Of a DNA stretch of 64,000 nucleotides, positions 39,101-51,100 are shown one piece after another. Source of the DNA: Zerene cesonia (taxonomy: Eukaryota; Arthropoda; Insecta; Lepidoptera; Pieridae); contig NC_052121.1 in assembly GCF_012273895.1 (NCBI RefSeq), forward strand, positions 7,651,624 through 7,715,623. The letters run 5' to 3'. Position 1 is the stretch's first letter. Every line of letters begins with the position of its first letter. Below the pieces are notes generated by a model that searched no databases, was not told the DNA's origin, and worked only from the letters and a program-made list of their open reading frames with translations. A program made the translations under genes and the position numbers.

Positions 39101-42100
39101 TCTCTGGTGGTTGGAGGATGAGGCTAGCGCTCGCGAGGGCTTTGTTTTCTAAGTAAGTTTTTTTTTTTTGAATATCACTCACTAGTTTATGACTTACTTC
39201 TTTTCATGATAATTCTTAATAACTGCTAATTATATTACTGCTTTATTATTATAGTAGTAAATTAGAGTTTCGTAATAATCGGTCTAACTCTTTCCAAAAT
39301 AAATGGAACATATAATAAGATGAGCTGTAAGAACAGTTGCATTATGTATTCAATGTACCACGCAAATCCACAACATGTTTTTAAGTTAAACTTAAAAGTT
39401 ATCTTCATAAAACAAGATTTTATAATATATGCATTGAAGGTAACATTACTTATATTTATCCTTATACTAGTTGGTGACCTAGTGTCTATTACAATGTAGT
39501 GTTATTTTTTGCAGTTATTTATTTAGTTTCCTATGGTGACCATGCGCGTGAATAATTAAATGATTCTGCTAATAATTAAATATAGCTAGCTTTCCGCCCG
39601 CGGCTTTCCTCTGTACTTAAAGTATAAGATAGACAGCCCTGGGATTTTCCTGCATAGTTTCCTTTCCCGTTAGATTTTCCGGATAAAAACTATCTATTTT
39701 GCGTCTATCTATGTCCTTTCATGGATCTCAGATCTATCTCTGTACAAAGTTTCATTGAAATCAACCCAGTAGTTCCTGAGCTTAGCACTTTCAAGCGCAC
39801 TAACAAACGAGCAATCATTTCTTCAGCTTTATATAAGTATAGATTTAAGATAATACATATTCATGACAACTACTATGTCATGGTATAGACTATATGTAGA
39901 TATGTAGTATATGTACATATGTATAAAAGATTGTCAGCTGATAGCAATTTATAAAGATTCATAACTTTATCCATTAATAACTGTTGGCTGTACTTTATGA
40001 AGTAAGGTCATATTAATGTTTACACGTTCCACGTCTATGAAGTCTTTTTTATGATATAAAAGTACAATTTAATGTGATATCGATTTAAAATTAAAACATT
40101 TTTTACATTTCATTCACGCAATTCCTGACCAATCTAAAATGTAACTCATTCACAATATAATTTGATGCCAATTAACTGTGCATGAGTGTATTGTAATACA
40201 AATAAAACTTAAAAATTAGACAACTATATCTAAATGTCATCAATACATAGTATAAAGACAAGTCGCTTCCCGCGTCTGTCCCTATATATATATATATATA
40301 TATGCTTATATATATGCTTAGATCTTTAAAACTACACAAGGGATTTTGATGGGGTGTTTTTTAATAACATATATAACATCTATAACATCTATTAAACTAC
40401 TTCTAATGAAACGCATGCGAAGCCGCGGGCAAAAGCTAGTAATTTACATAAACAAAAAAACGTTTTTTTTTAATCTTAAATACTTTTGAATAATTCAAGG
40501 CCCGATCTTCTATTGCTGGACGAGCCCACAAACATGTTGGATATAAAAGCGATCATATGGCTAGAGAATTATCTGCAAAACTGGCCGACGACGCTACTGG
40601 TTGTCTCTCACGACCGAAACTTCTTGGACACCGTGCCGACCGACATTCTGCATTTACATACTCAGCGTATTGATAATTACAGGTAAAGTATTCATAACAC
40701 AGGTACGGATAGAGGATGATTAAGAAAAAAGAGATATTTTTGGAGTTGTTAATTAGTATGATTGTAGTCATACTTTGTTCTGTTATAGGTTCTTTTTTTT
40801 TAATTGATATATTTTACAGCTCCTTATCATTATTTCTATTTAAATTTGTAGTGCTCTGAAGGCACCGTTATAAAAAGAGACTAGGCTTGTAATTAAAGGT
40901 TATGTTATGATAAAAAACTGATACTGATTAAGCTAGTCAGCTGCAACATGGAAGATTTTTTCTGACAATCTTCTGTGGTGGTCAGATTATATAATTGAAA
41001 GACGTGTGCTTTGCATTGTATGGTTTTATTACTATTCTGTGTTTTGCAGTTCATTTATGAATGTGTGTCTTCTTGTATCTTTCTTAAATTCTTTTCCTTT
41101 TAAGCGATCTTGAGATATCCTCAAGGTCGCTTAAAAAAATCTCATCTAGGCAAAGAGGTCGTCAATTATATGTCTGATATATATCGTTTGTATCTATTAA
41201 TATATTTAAATAAAATCTCCCCCACAGGGGCAACTACGAGCAGTTCCACAAGACGAAGACGGAGAAGCTGAAGAACCAGCAGCGCGAGTACGAGGCGCAG
41301 CAGCAGCACCGCGCGCACACGCAGGAGTTCATCGACCGCTTCCGGTACAACGCCAACCGCGCCTCCTCCGTGCAGAGCAAGATCAAGATGCTGGATAAGC
41401 TGTAAGTACTCATATTACACCCTCCCGAAAACTTATACTAATATAAATGCGAAAGTTTGTAAATGTGTGTGTGTGTTTGTTGCTCTTTCATGCAAAAACT
41501 ACTGAACCGATTGCAATGAAATTTGGTACGTAGACAGCTGGACAACTGGAACAACAGCAACTTAGTAATAATAGGCAACTTTCTATCCCGATATTCCTAC
41601 GGGATACGGACTTACGCGGGTGAAACCGCGGGGCGGAGCTAGTTTCTTTAATAAATTTCGGAATAGCGCCAACTGAGTCTTCTCCGTGCGGAGTAAGTTC
41701 AAGCTGTAAGGAAGCTGAACAAGCTGCAAACATTTATTTATAGAGTTCCATCCCCACCCTTTTTATAACTTCAGGGCTTTCTTGTGTGAAAACCTTTTAG
41801 TAACAGTTAAATTTTACATAATCAGGATCTTGTACTATAAGAACTATTCTAATTTTGTTTCAGACCAGAACTCAAACCCATAGAGAAAGAAATAGAAGTG
41901 ATCCTCAGGTTTCCCGAGACGGAGCCGCTCTCTCCCCCCATCCTGCAGCTGAACGAAGTTGGATTCCATTACTCTAAGGACAAAATTATTTTCACAAATG
42001 TCAACCTTGGTGCTACGCTCGAATCTAGAATATGTATTGTAAGTTAACTGTAACATTATAAAGCAGTGAAAGAATGCGATGAAATTTATAAAGTGACTTT

Positions 42101-44354
42101 GTTTGTGATCTAATTTTATTGTTATTTTTCGATAGGATTGAAACTTTCATATTCGCGATTTAATCATTTTATTATTTAATCCTACGTACAGCAACCCTGA
42201 CTACCCTTTAAAATTAAAAAAAAATCTGCAAATTTATTTTTAATAATACTCGTGTGTAATCGAATACAAGAAAATTCTTATAATCTTTTATAGGTAGGTG
42301 ACAACGGAGCGGGAAAGACGACACTACTCAAAATCATAATGGGCATATTATCTCCAACAAGCGGGATACGCAGCGTGCACAGAGGTCTGAAGTTCGGCTA
42401 CTTCTCGCAGCATCACGTGGACCAGCTGGAAATGAACGTCAATTCTGTCGAGCTGCTGCAGAGAAATTATCCCGGTAAGCCAGAAGTTAGAAGGCAAAAA
42501 GGAATAAAAAAACTAAATTAGAAAAAGATTGGTTCTTTTTTGTGTGTATAAAAGATATGCATTACTTGTCAGTATTATATCAGTATACTTTGTGTCATTT
42601 AAATAACACCTTCAGATCCGATGTACATCCAGCGTCGTTTTACTTTACCAATTTATAATACCGAATTATTATAAAAAGTATCGGAATCGCTTAACCTTTC
42701 ATACGTTCTAGTCATTCATATTTACACCCATCAAATTGACAGAAATAACCTAAGTTTAAATGTGACCACACGGGAAGCGTCAGCTTTCAAATACCAAAAA
42801 AAAAAAAATTATTACAATCGGTTCCCCCTAATAAGTAGTAAGTTTTTTGAATTAATAAGGTGTTTTTTCTGTTAGATAAACAGCTGGTAGCCGCCATAAG
42901 GCCGCCATTTGTACAATTTTTCTTTTTTCTTTTACCTGTTTGGATTGTTCACTTCCTTTATTTCTTTATGACAAGTTGTACAATAATGAATAAAAAAATA
43001 ATTACAGGATAAAATGATTACTATTAAAACCACTAAAACCTCTTTAAAATTTCTATTACAGGAAAAGCAGTTGAGGAATACAGAAGACAGCTGGGTAGTT
43101 TCGGTGTGAGTGGAGACCTAGCCTTGCAGACGATAGCTAGTCTGTCCGGAGGGCAGAAATCTAGAGTGGCGTTCGCCAACATGTGCCTTGGGAACCCCAA
43201 CTTCTTAGTTCTGGACGAACCCACTAATCACTTGGATATAGAAACCATTGAGGCGTTGGGCAAGGCGATCAATAAATATACTGTGAGTTATACTTTCTTC
43301 TTCTTGAAATCTTACGTGTATATATTTCATATTTTATTAATAATAATTCTTTATTTGCACAATGTGTGTACAAAAGTTAAAATGATTACAATACGGTCAA
43401 CACATTGGCCACAAAGGGCATGCAAATTTCATTAGCATTGTCATTACATAATAATTTTATAGTAAAATTTTTGACATTATATCTAAATTACATTAATTAA
43501 TTGTTGCATTATAAAAACATTTAGTTAAACAAAATAATAAAAAGTCAAAGTTAGCGAAAGTTCACAAATTTAAAAATTCGGATACATTGTAGGATTATTG
43601 TTGTTTAGCCACTCGGTATAGTTACGGATTTATAAAGCATTAGAATGCTATAAACCAAAAAAATAAATAGAATTACATTTTTTTATTATTGTTGTTATTC
43701 ACTTACGTGGTATAAAACAAAGACGCTTGCCTCTGTCTGTCCCTATGTATTCTTAGATCATTAGAACTACACAACGGATTTCGAGGCGTCTTATTTTAAT
43801 AAATAAACTGTATCAAGAAGGTTCATAAGCACATATGTTGATTATGGTAGAGTCTATTTAGCATCATCATTGCGTCCGGACGGAACTAAGGAGGTCGAGG
43901 CACTTTAAGAGCAAATATAGCCCATGTTTGTTGGAGATATAGCTTTCTATAGTTTAATTTCGAAATAAACAGTTTAGTAGTTTGAGTTTAATTAAATTTT
44001 TTTTTTCTTAAAATACAGAAAATCCCTCAAAGACTTGTCCAAGCGTAGTGTTATTCTTAACCAATTAATATTCAGACCTTAGTAACTATTCCACGCGGAT
44101 GAAAGCTATCTTATACAATAGTCTCGTAAAAATATCTAATACAATAGTCTCGTATGGGTTTTACGGTAATATTTAACATATTGAATATTTTTCAGGGCGG
44201 TGTTATTCTGGTATCTCATGACGAAAGATTAATACGAATGGTTTGTAAAGAACTGTGGGTGTGCGGGGGAGGCTCGGTCAAGAGTATAGAAGGTGGCTTC
44301 GATGAATATCGTAAAATCGTCGAGAGAGAACTCGAAGCGCAAAACAACAAGTGA
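36101..44354 (+). CDS. ABCF3: ABCF3, ABC-F ATPase without membrane domains
   Basis: Twelve exons: 36101-36173, 36266-36371, 36637-36805, 37187-37401, 38494-38757, 38952-39152, 40500-40682, 41228-41401, 41864-42038, 42294-42474, 43062-43282 and 44196-44354, giving 706 aa, the size expected for ABCF3. NBD1: Walker A GRNGLGKTT at about 208, signature SGGWR at about 327, Walker B LLLLDEPTN at about 350 and switch His in VVSHDRNF. A linker rich in Gln/Arg/Lys follows. NBD2: Walker A GDNGAGKTT at about 522, signature LSGGQKSR at about 608, Walker B LVLDEPTNHLD at about 632 and switch His in LVSHDERL. All catalytic motifs are intact. ABC-F proteins act in the cytoplasm on translation or related processes. 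Several introns carry repeat fragments. Confidence 0.97.
37800..37990 (+). repeat. Probable LINE-like repeat fragment in ABCF3 intron 4
   Basis: A GC-rich island in an AT-rich intron, with GTGGGGCAGAGGGCGTCCAC, CGCCGCCATCGTCTTCGATC and a short duplicated GGATTGTCT at its end. It resembles the 3' parts of non-LTR elements in insects. The family cannot be assigned here. Confidence 0.45.
39585..39843 (+). repeat. Dispersed repeat related to the CCGCGG family
   Basis: Begins TAGCTAGCTTTCCGCCCGCGG and ends ...GCTTTATATAAGTATAGAT, with an internal CTGTACAAAGTTTCATTGAA block similar in layout to 2401-2590. It lies in the ABCF3 intron between 39152 and 40500. Confidence 0.6.
40250..40440 (-). repeat. 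Dispersed repeat with internal (TA)n
   Basis: Shares the layout AAGACAAGTCGCTTCC, CTGTCCCTAT, TTAGATC and AACTACACAAGGGATTT with 43715-43800 (AAGACGCTTGCCTCTGTCTG, TTAGATCATTAGAACTACACAACGG). It ends in GCCGCGGGCAAAAGCTAGT and contains a TA-rich microsatellite at about 40284-40320. Confidence 0.6.
41098..41136. repeat. Short hairpin in ABCF3 intron 7
   Basis: Arms 41098-41114 and 41120-41136 pair over 17 bp with one G-U-type mismatch, around a 5-base loop. No copy elsewhere was noticed. The strand, and any function, are unknown. Confidence 0.7.
41436..41642 (-). repeat. Dispersed repeat, CCGCGGTTTCACCCGCG family
   Basis: Reverse-orientation full-length copy of the repeat at 2401-2590 and 50462-50652, in an ABCF3 intron. 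It includes a GTGTGTGTGTGTTTGTTG run and ends GGGCGGAGCTAGT. Confidence 0.8.
43715..43800 (-). repeat. Dispersed repeat fragment
   Basis: Related to 40250-40440 by the CTGTCTGTCCCTAT, TTAGATC and AACTACACAACGGATTT blocks. It lies in the last ABCF3 intron. Confidence 0.5.
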
Positions 44355-45138
44355 TAATAACTCGTATATATTATACCATGTAAAAAAAGATTATCTAATA
44401 ATAATACTGTACTATAATATTTAGTCTTTCATTATTTATTTAAAAATGTTCGTTATAATATAAGTTGAAAAATGAAAAACTGATCATTTATGCAAATTTT
44501 TATTTCATACCTCCAACCTATCTTCATCATTAAATATTCCAGCATACAATTCCATAATGAATTGAAGCATTCGCGGTACCATGGCAAATTAATTAAAATA
44601 TAAAATTAACTTAAAAGAATATTTACAAATAAAATTTCGTAATAAAATACATAATATACAATTAAAATAGTGACTGAAACGGAATAGAGTTAATAGTTAA
44701 AATATAAACTCATTCAGTTGATACGCCGAATTAAATAAAATGCAGTACATAAATGAAGCTAATATCAAGTGAAGCCATTCTCAGACACTTTTGTCTATCT
44801 ATATAAATGCATACTTTTTCCAGTTTAGTTATAACGCTACCTACGAGCGTTACTCTATTTTACATAGGGTTCTAAATTATAACATGAATATAATAAATTA
44901 ATTTGTATCTTGGACTATTGATATTGATGGGATCTTATATAGTTATCTTAATATGAGATACATAACGTCTGTATCGGTATTATGGCAATTAATGATTGTT
45001 CGTGACATAAATTAATAAGTAACGCTAGCAGATCACAAAAAACCTAAACTAAATTTTGTCTGGTTGGCAAAGACAAATGGCGATTGAATCACTCGGCTCT
45101 TGCAAATGCAAGAGTGGGTCGACTTGTAAAATATAAAA
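44355..45138. other. Convergent intergenic region, ABCF3 and centrocortin-like gene
   Basis: 784 bp of AT-rich 3' flanks. A minus-strand AATAAA (TTTATT on the plus strand) lies at 44435-44440 and others are nearby. No gene is seen. Confidence 0.55.
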
Positions 45139-48100
45139 TTATTGGTGTTTTTTACGCCTATTCTTTGTTTTATCGGCGTTTCTCAACACTTCGGCGTAGG
45201 AGAGTTCCAATTTCCTCAATTTGTGAATCTCCTGTGATGCAGTGCTCTGTTTGATGTCCCAAGAATCTGTTTCGGGATTCCATCCTTGATAGATTTTCCC
45301 AGTGCGACCGCTTACGCTTGGCGTAGGTGAGTTTAAGTTCCTGTTGTAGAATTGCAGAGTAGACCCGTTCCATTCAGCCTCGGAAGGTCTCGCTAGAGGA
45401 CTAACTTCAATCGGTCTATAGTCTCTCCTCTTCTTATTCGATGATTTCTGGTAAGTGATCTTTGGCGGTGATGGGAAAACAGGAGAATCGGCTCCTTGAC
45501 GATCTTGGCTGTGTTTGCGGTTGCGATGCCTGGACTTCTTTCTAGTAGCCGCGATGTATTCCAGTGGCTGACGCACCAACGGTGTTAGGACGCGTTCTTT
45601 TTCCTTTTCTTTTTCGTTCTCTTTTGAGGTCTCGGCGGTAGAGTCAGACACTGGTTTGTTTTCTTTGTTATTATCAACGGCATTGGATTTTTCTTTTGAT
45701 TCTTTCGTTGCTTCGGGAACAGGCTTAGATTGTTCCTTTTCTCTTAACGTTGGTGTTTCTGGGGTTGTGATGTCGGATACTGGAATCGATTGCTCAGACA
45801 TGACAGACGACAAGACGCTTTGGGTATCGTCAGTGAAGTTACCCGGAGGTTCCTCCGTAGCAGGCGTCACTGGCGGTACTTTACCGGTTGTTGTATCGTC
45901 GAGTAAGGGAAGCTGTTCACCATCATCTTTATTTTCCGCTGCCTTTTTCAAAATGGTGAAGATTTCTTTAAATAATTCCCGGTATTCAGGCCTGTTACGG
46001 AAACGGCTGTCCATAGGGCTGACATCATCGTAAATGCTAAAACGATAATCCTCACCATCTGCAATTGTGCACAAGAACGAACCAGGTCTCTCGCGATCTG
46101 TTTGAGTTGCTTTATTACTCGTTTCATCTGAGAAACCGGAACTGGACGTTTCTGCTTCCGAAAAGTCCGGCGTTTGGATAATCTTTTTGCGAGATGTTGT
46201 CTCCATTTTCTTTTGTTGGTTAGATTCTTTTTGAGCTTCTTCTCCGTGGCCACTCTCTTCATCTGTATCTTTAACACTGAACTGACTAAAGTCACCTGAT
46301 GTTTGTAATTCTTCATGTAATGAGAGAGGGCCGGTTTGAGTTTGTGCGCCAGGCAGTGTAGTCTGCTTATTCTTTCTTATGTTCTTAACTTGCGACAGCT
46401 GAACTTCTAGCAGAGCTTCATATTTCTGAACCAATTCCCTGTAGGGATTGTCGTGGCCATCTTCTTTATTAGCCCATATGCCTTGAAGTAACTTTTCCTT
46501 GGCGTTCTGAAACGTTTAAGGAATAAGATTTGTAATTTTTTTTTTTATACTTTATGAGGAAATAAAAAGGTGTTTTTGATTATTTGCAACATGAGATGAC
46601 CTATATGCCTTGAAAGTTATAAGTAAGATATGAACACAATTTCATAGTTACGTTGCAAACAGTATTACAAGATTATGAAAATTAGATATTTAAGAATATA
46701 GCAAGACGAAAGGAAATTGAAAAAATTATTGTTTTATATTTATTAAATTAAAAAAAAAAGTAATCATGATGCTATGAAGTATAAATTAGTCAAAATACAC
46801 CCATTACTCTTATCGTTATAGACTCGTGAATTTGTATTTATGTATGAAAACAAAACGTCACACACAAACAACATATTATCGTGTTAGTAACAAGAATTAT
46901 CATAAATGAATATACATTAATAAATATATGAAGTACAAATACAAAGACATTTTTGATTTCGACACCGGATGACCCTCACCCATGACTCGGTTAACGACTA
47001 GCGTGCAGACTTCTTAGTCTAAAACGTGTCAGTAATGGACGTACCTTCGACTACATGCGATAAATCCAAAGAAAACTACTGCAAATGCGCTTCATAATGC
47101 ATATGCAAAGCGTGATCAACAACATCAGGGGCAGTTGGAAAAGTTTTGTTGCCTAGAAACGATTGAAATATTCGCATCAGATTTTTCGGATTTAAGCATA
47201 ATAATGCTTATTCAGAAGAATACCGATGTTCTTGGGGATTTAAATGGGCTTCGTCTTCTTTTACTCTAACCTACCTTCAGAGGTAAGAAGAACGAGCGGA
47301 CTCCGAAATTTGTCCTGTTTTATAATGTAATCTTCATTGCGGGAACGATTAGTGAAGGTTAGTGGTTTATAGCAAAAGTTGGAAATGTTAAAAAGTAAAT
47401 AGGATATACACAGAAAATCTAAAGCTACAGTTAGAAGGTTAAATTAAGATAACATTAAGCAGAAGTATAAAATATGAAGAACTACAAGAAAGTTTTCCAT
47501 TCATAACCATACTTACGTCGAACTTGATAAGTTTACTGGTGACCTGGTCATCTTTAGGGCTTTGCTGGCCAGATGGTGTGAGGATGAGAGAGCTGATGGC
47601 ACTTCTGTCATCATCTTCTCCATCCAATATGGACGACATATCGTCTCTTTCGATGCCCCTGAGGCATCGGATGCATAATTGTCCTTGTCTGGAATATAAT
47701 CACATTATAAATGTGAAAGTTTGTTTGTTTGTCCGTCAATCACGCTGAAACTATTGAACGAATTTTTATGAAATTTGGTATACTTTTTTCCCGATTAAAT
47801 GCTTCCTCGGGATAAAACAGGAATCTATCCGGGCGGAGCCGGGACGAACGTCTAGTACAGAATAATAAGAACAATCGGAAGCTTCTTGTAATTTGCACTT
47901 GTCAGAAGATCAAATAAATAATTGGTAACTTTTATGCATTAATAAATAAGGATTTGTGTGTCTCTATGACTTTTTATTACAGAAATTGTTAATGTCGTAC
48001 CTGACTTCTTCAAGGATTGCGAATTCTTCGTGCATCGATTTAGGTTCATCGTCACGTTGTCGCCAATTTCGTACCTGCTCCTGTAATCTGTTGTTCTCTT

Positions 48101-51100
48101 GTATAACGGAGGCCAGCTGCTCTTCAAGTTCAGTAACTCTTCTGTGTTCTTGGGCGAAGGCTACTTTATTCTCGCGTAACTCATCACTCAGTCTAAGTAA
48201 ATCCTCATCCTCTTTTGTGAGTTCTGGTAGAGGTGCTATTGCTTTTAGTGGGGTTCCATTTGTTTCTGGTTTCTTAACAGCAATAGCATTAGCTGGTGTA
48301 TCAGCGAGTTTTTGCTCTTTTTCTTTGGGTTTTTCGCTATCAGGTTTCCTCTCGGACCTTCGCCGAAATAGTTCTAACTGGCCATTTAGGTCGTCCACAG
48401 TCTTTTGAAGTTCTTCGCATTTGCTCTCCAAGTTTTCGATGTTTCCACATAATCTGGAATTTGGTTAAGGGCACTGAACACACAGATCGACATAACAAAC
48501 GATTTACTGAGGGCTATTCTGTAAGATTGGAATTTTAAATAATAAAGACGGAAATGTATAAAAATACATGAGCGAAAGATGATTGTAGAAAGTTACCATA
48601 AGAAATAAATTAAAAGGAAACAGCGTGTAACGATGTTGAACTTACGTTTTAATGTGTTTTTTGTCGGCAGCATGGTCGACGGCAAGCCTGTGGTTGGCTC
48701 GCTCTAAATCCTGGATACTAACTTCGAGTTGCTCGTAGATTCTCAGTCTTGAGTCGTTTACCTCACGCAAGGCGACTGTTTGTTTCGTTAAGTACTGGAA
48801 AAAAATAAGTTTTGTTTTTCCTTTAGTATACAATATTCTAATATTATTGATTCCTTATGCTAAATGCTTGAAGATTTGAAAAAATTTGTTAATAAAAATA
48901 AATGTTGAAATACCTTCTGAAATTAACGATTATAAGCATCCATTTGTAAAATGCTTAAATGTTTGTATAAAAAAAAACGGTAGTTCATTATTTTTAAACG
49001 TTACATTTTTGTTTTTCATTAATAGGTGGTAGATGTTCATCAAAAATACTGTTTATACCTATAACAAACGACAGAATATCGTAATAATTAAAGACTTAAT
49101 TATTATCGATGTTTCAGAAATGATAAGAATAAGTGTTAACTACCTATACTATTGATATAAAAATAACCATTACGCTGTTTATTTACGTTTAATGTCGCGA
49201 GAAGACAAGGATTTCATTGTAAACTAATATGATTTCTATGGCTTCACAGTTCAAAGGTTTTTTAGTTTAATTACCAAGTCTATTAGGTAAGTAACTAGAC
49301 ATAATAGGTCTTGCACCATTTGAAGTTACCTATCTTAAGAAGCATTAAAAAGTGTATCATCAACAATACTGCACGTTATAAGTGCTTAAATTTATAGCAT
49401 TTCTCAGTTGATATTAATATAATTCAAGGTCATTAAGTTTACTATCAGTAAGATCAAGTACGTATAATCATATTGCGATTGTGATTTTAATTGTTGCTAT
49501 TACCTATGATTCATTATTAGAACATAAAGTTCATTAAAAAGGTGTACCTATTACTGGAGGTTAAAGTTAAACAGATATAAGAGTCGTTGACATCCAGTAA
49601 TTTGCAGGTGCGAGTATAAATTCTTGATAAAATAACAATGACGAAAGTCACCGCAAACAGAACGCAAGTACCATTTCAACTTTAGAAGTGAATAAGTAAA
49701 TTAATTTACCTCGATTTCTTGCGTTTGGTCTTCAATAACATTTTGATGTTGACGTAGCGCTGTTTCCAGTTCCTTGTTTCTTTCTAGAAGTGTTTTCCCC
49801 AATTCTGCTGCTAGTTGTAAATCTGTAACAAAGGTATAAGGTAATTAGTTAATAAGCGGAATGCGTCGTCAAATTTCAATAATGAAACGTTAGGTACGTT
49901 TCATTGTGTTTGTGTTCATTAAATTTAAACACGTCAATATTTACTTCGAGTGTTCAACTAACTAATTGACTGTTAAAATGTTTACTTTCCTATATGAGAA
50001 AGTTATTGAGCGCTGTTGTTTTTTTTTGTATAGAAAAATACTGATGAAGGCGACGATAGCTTGAAGACTCATATAGAGCAAGAAAAATTACTTGCTATTC
50101 ATAACACATATACTTCATAGTGCTAGCGATTGTTTTTACTTGAATTGAAGAGGGAAAGGGTTGAAAGTCTAAAGAGAAGTGTCTGCCAAATGGTATTTGT
50201 GGTAGACAGAAGATGAAAATATATAAGGAAACTATTTAATTTTTTACATACACATAAATTTTAGCTCATCCAACGTGAGACACGCTTTAACCACGTGAAA
50301 GGTATATATAACCTTGCCGAATACTTTAAAATACTTGGTTTTAAAATAAGGTCAGTTGCAGTCCGCTACTAAATAGATAACTTACATTGGTTTAAACTAG
50401 AAAGACTAATTGAAATATACTAGCGTGTTGTTGCTTTTTGTACAAATATCCTTTATATATAATACTAGCTGCGCCCCGCGGTTTCACCCGCGTAAGTCCG
50501 TATCCCGTAGGAATATCGGGATAAAAAATAGATGTTAGCCGATTCTCAGACCTACCCAATATGCTTACCAAATTTCAGAGGAATCGGTCAAGTCGTTTCG
50601 GAGGAGTATAGAGACTAACATTGTGACACGAGAATTTTATATATAAGAAGAGATACAACATTGCCTGCATAACCAACATTTAATTTATACTCCATAAATA
50701 GGGGTTATTATCTTATTCTTATATTGTTTAATATTAAAATCAAAAAGTAACTGTAACAAATATATGAATAAAATACTTCGACTAAAAATTGAATGTTTAA
50801 TACTAAAATTAAAATAGTACGCATTATCTATCTATAACGAAAAATTAATTTAAATCGGATTCAAATCAGGTCATACTTGGTTCAAGCCACTATTCAACTG
50901 CAAACATAATTAAAACAATTGTATCAGTTATGTCAATGTGTTATGATAATAAAGTACGCCGGCACGCAACATTTTTATACTGAACTATGTGGTTTAAAAC
51001 ACTTCTCGCTCTAAATAACAGTAGCGTTAAATTCATCATCTTGCGGTATCGTAAAACTACAAAGACAGAAGTAAATTTCGCACCAGTAACAATTTACACG

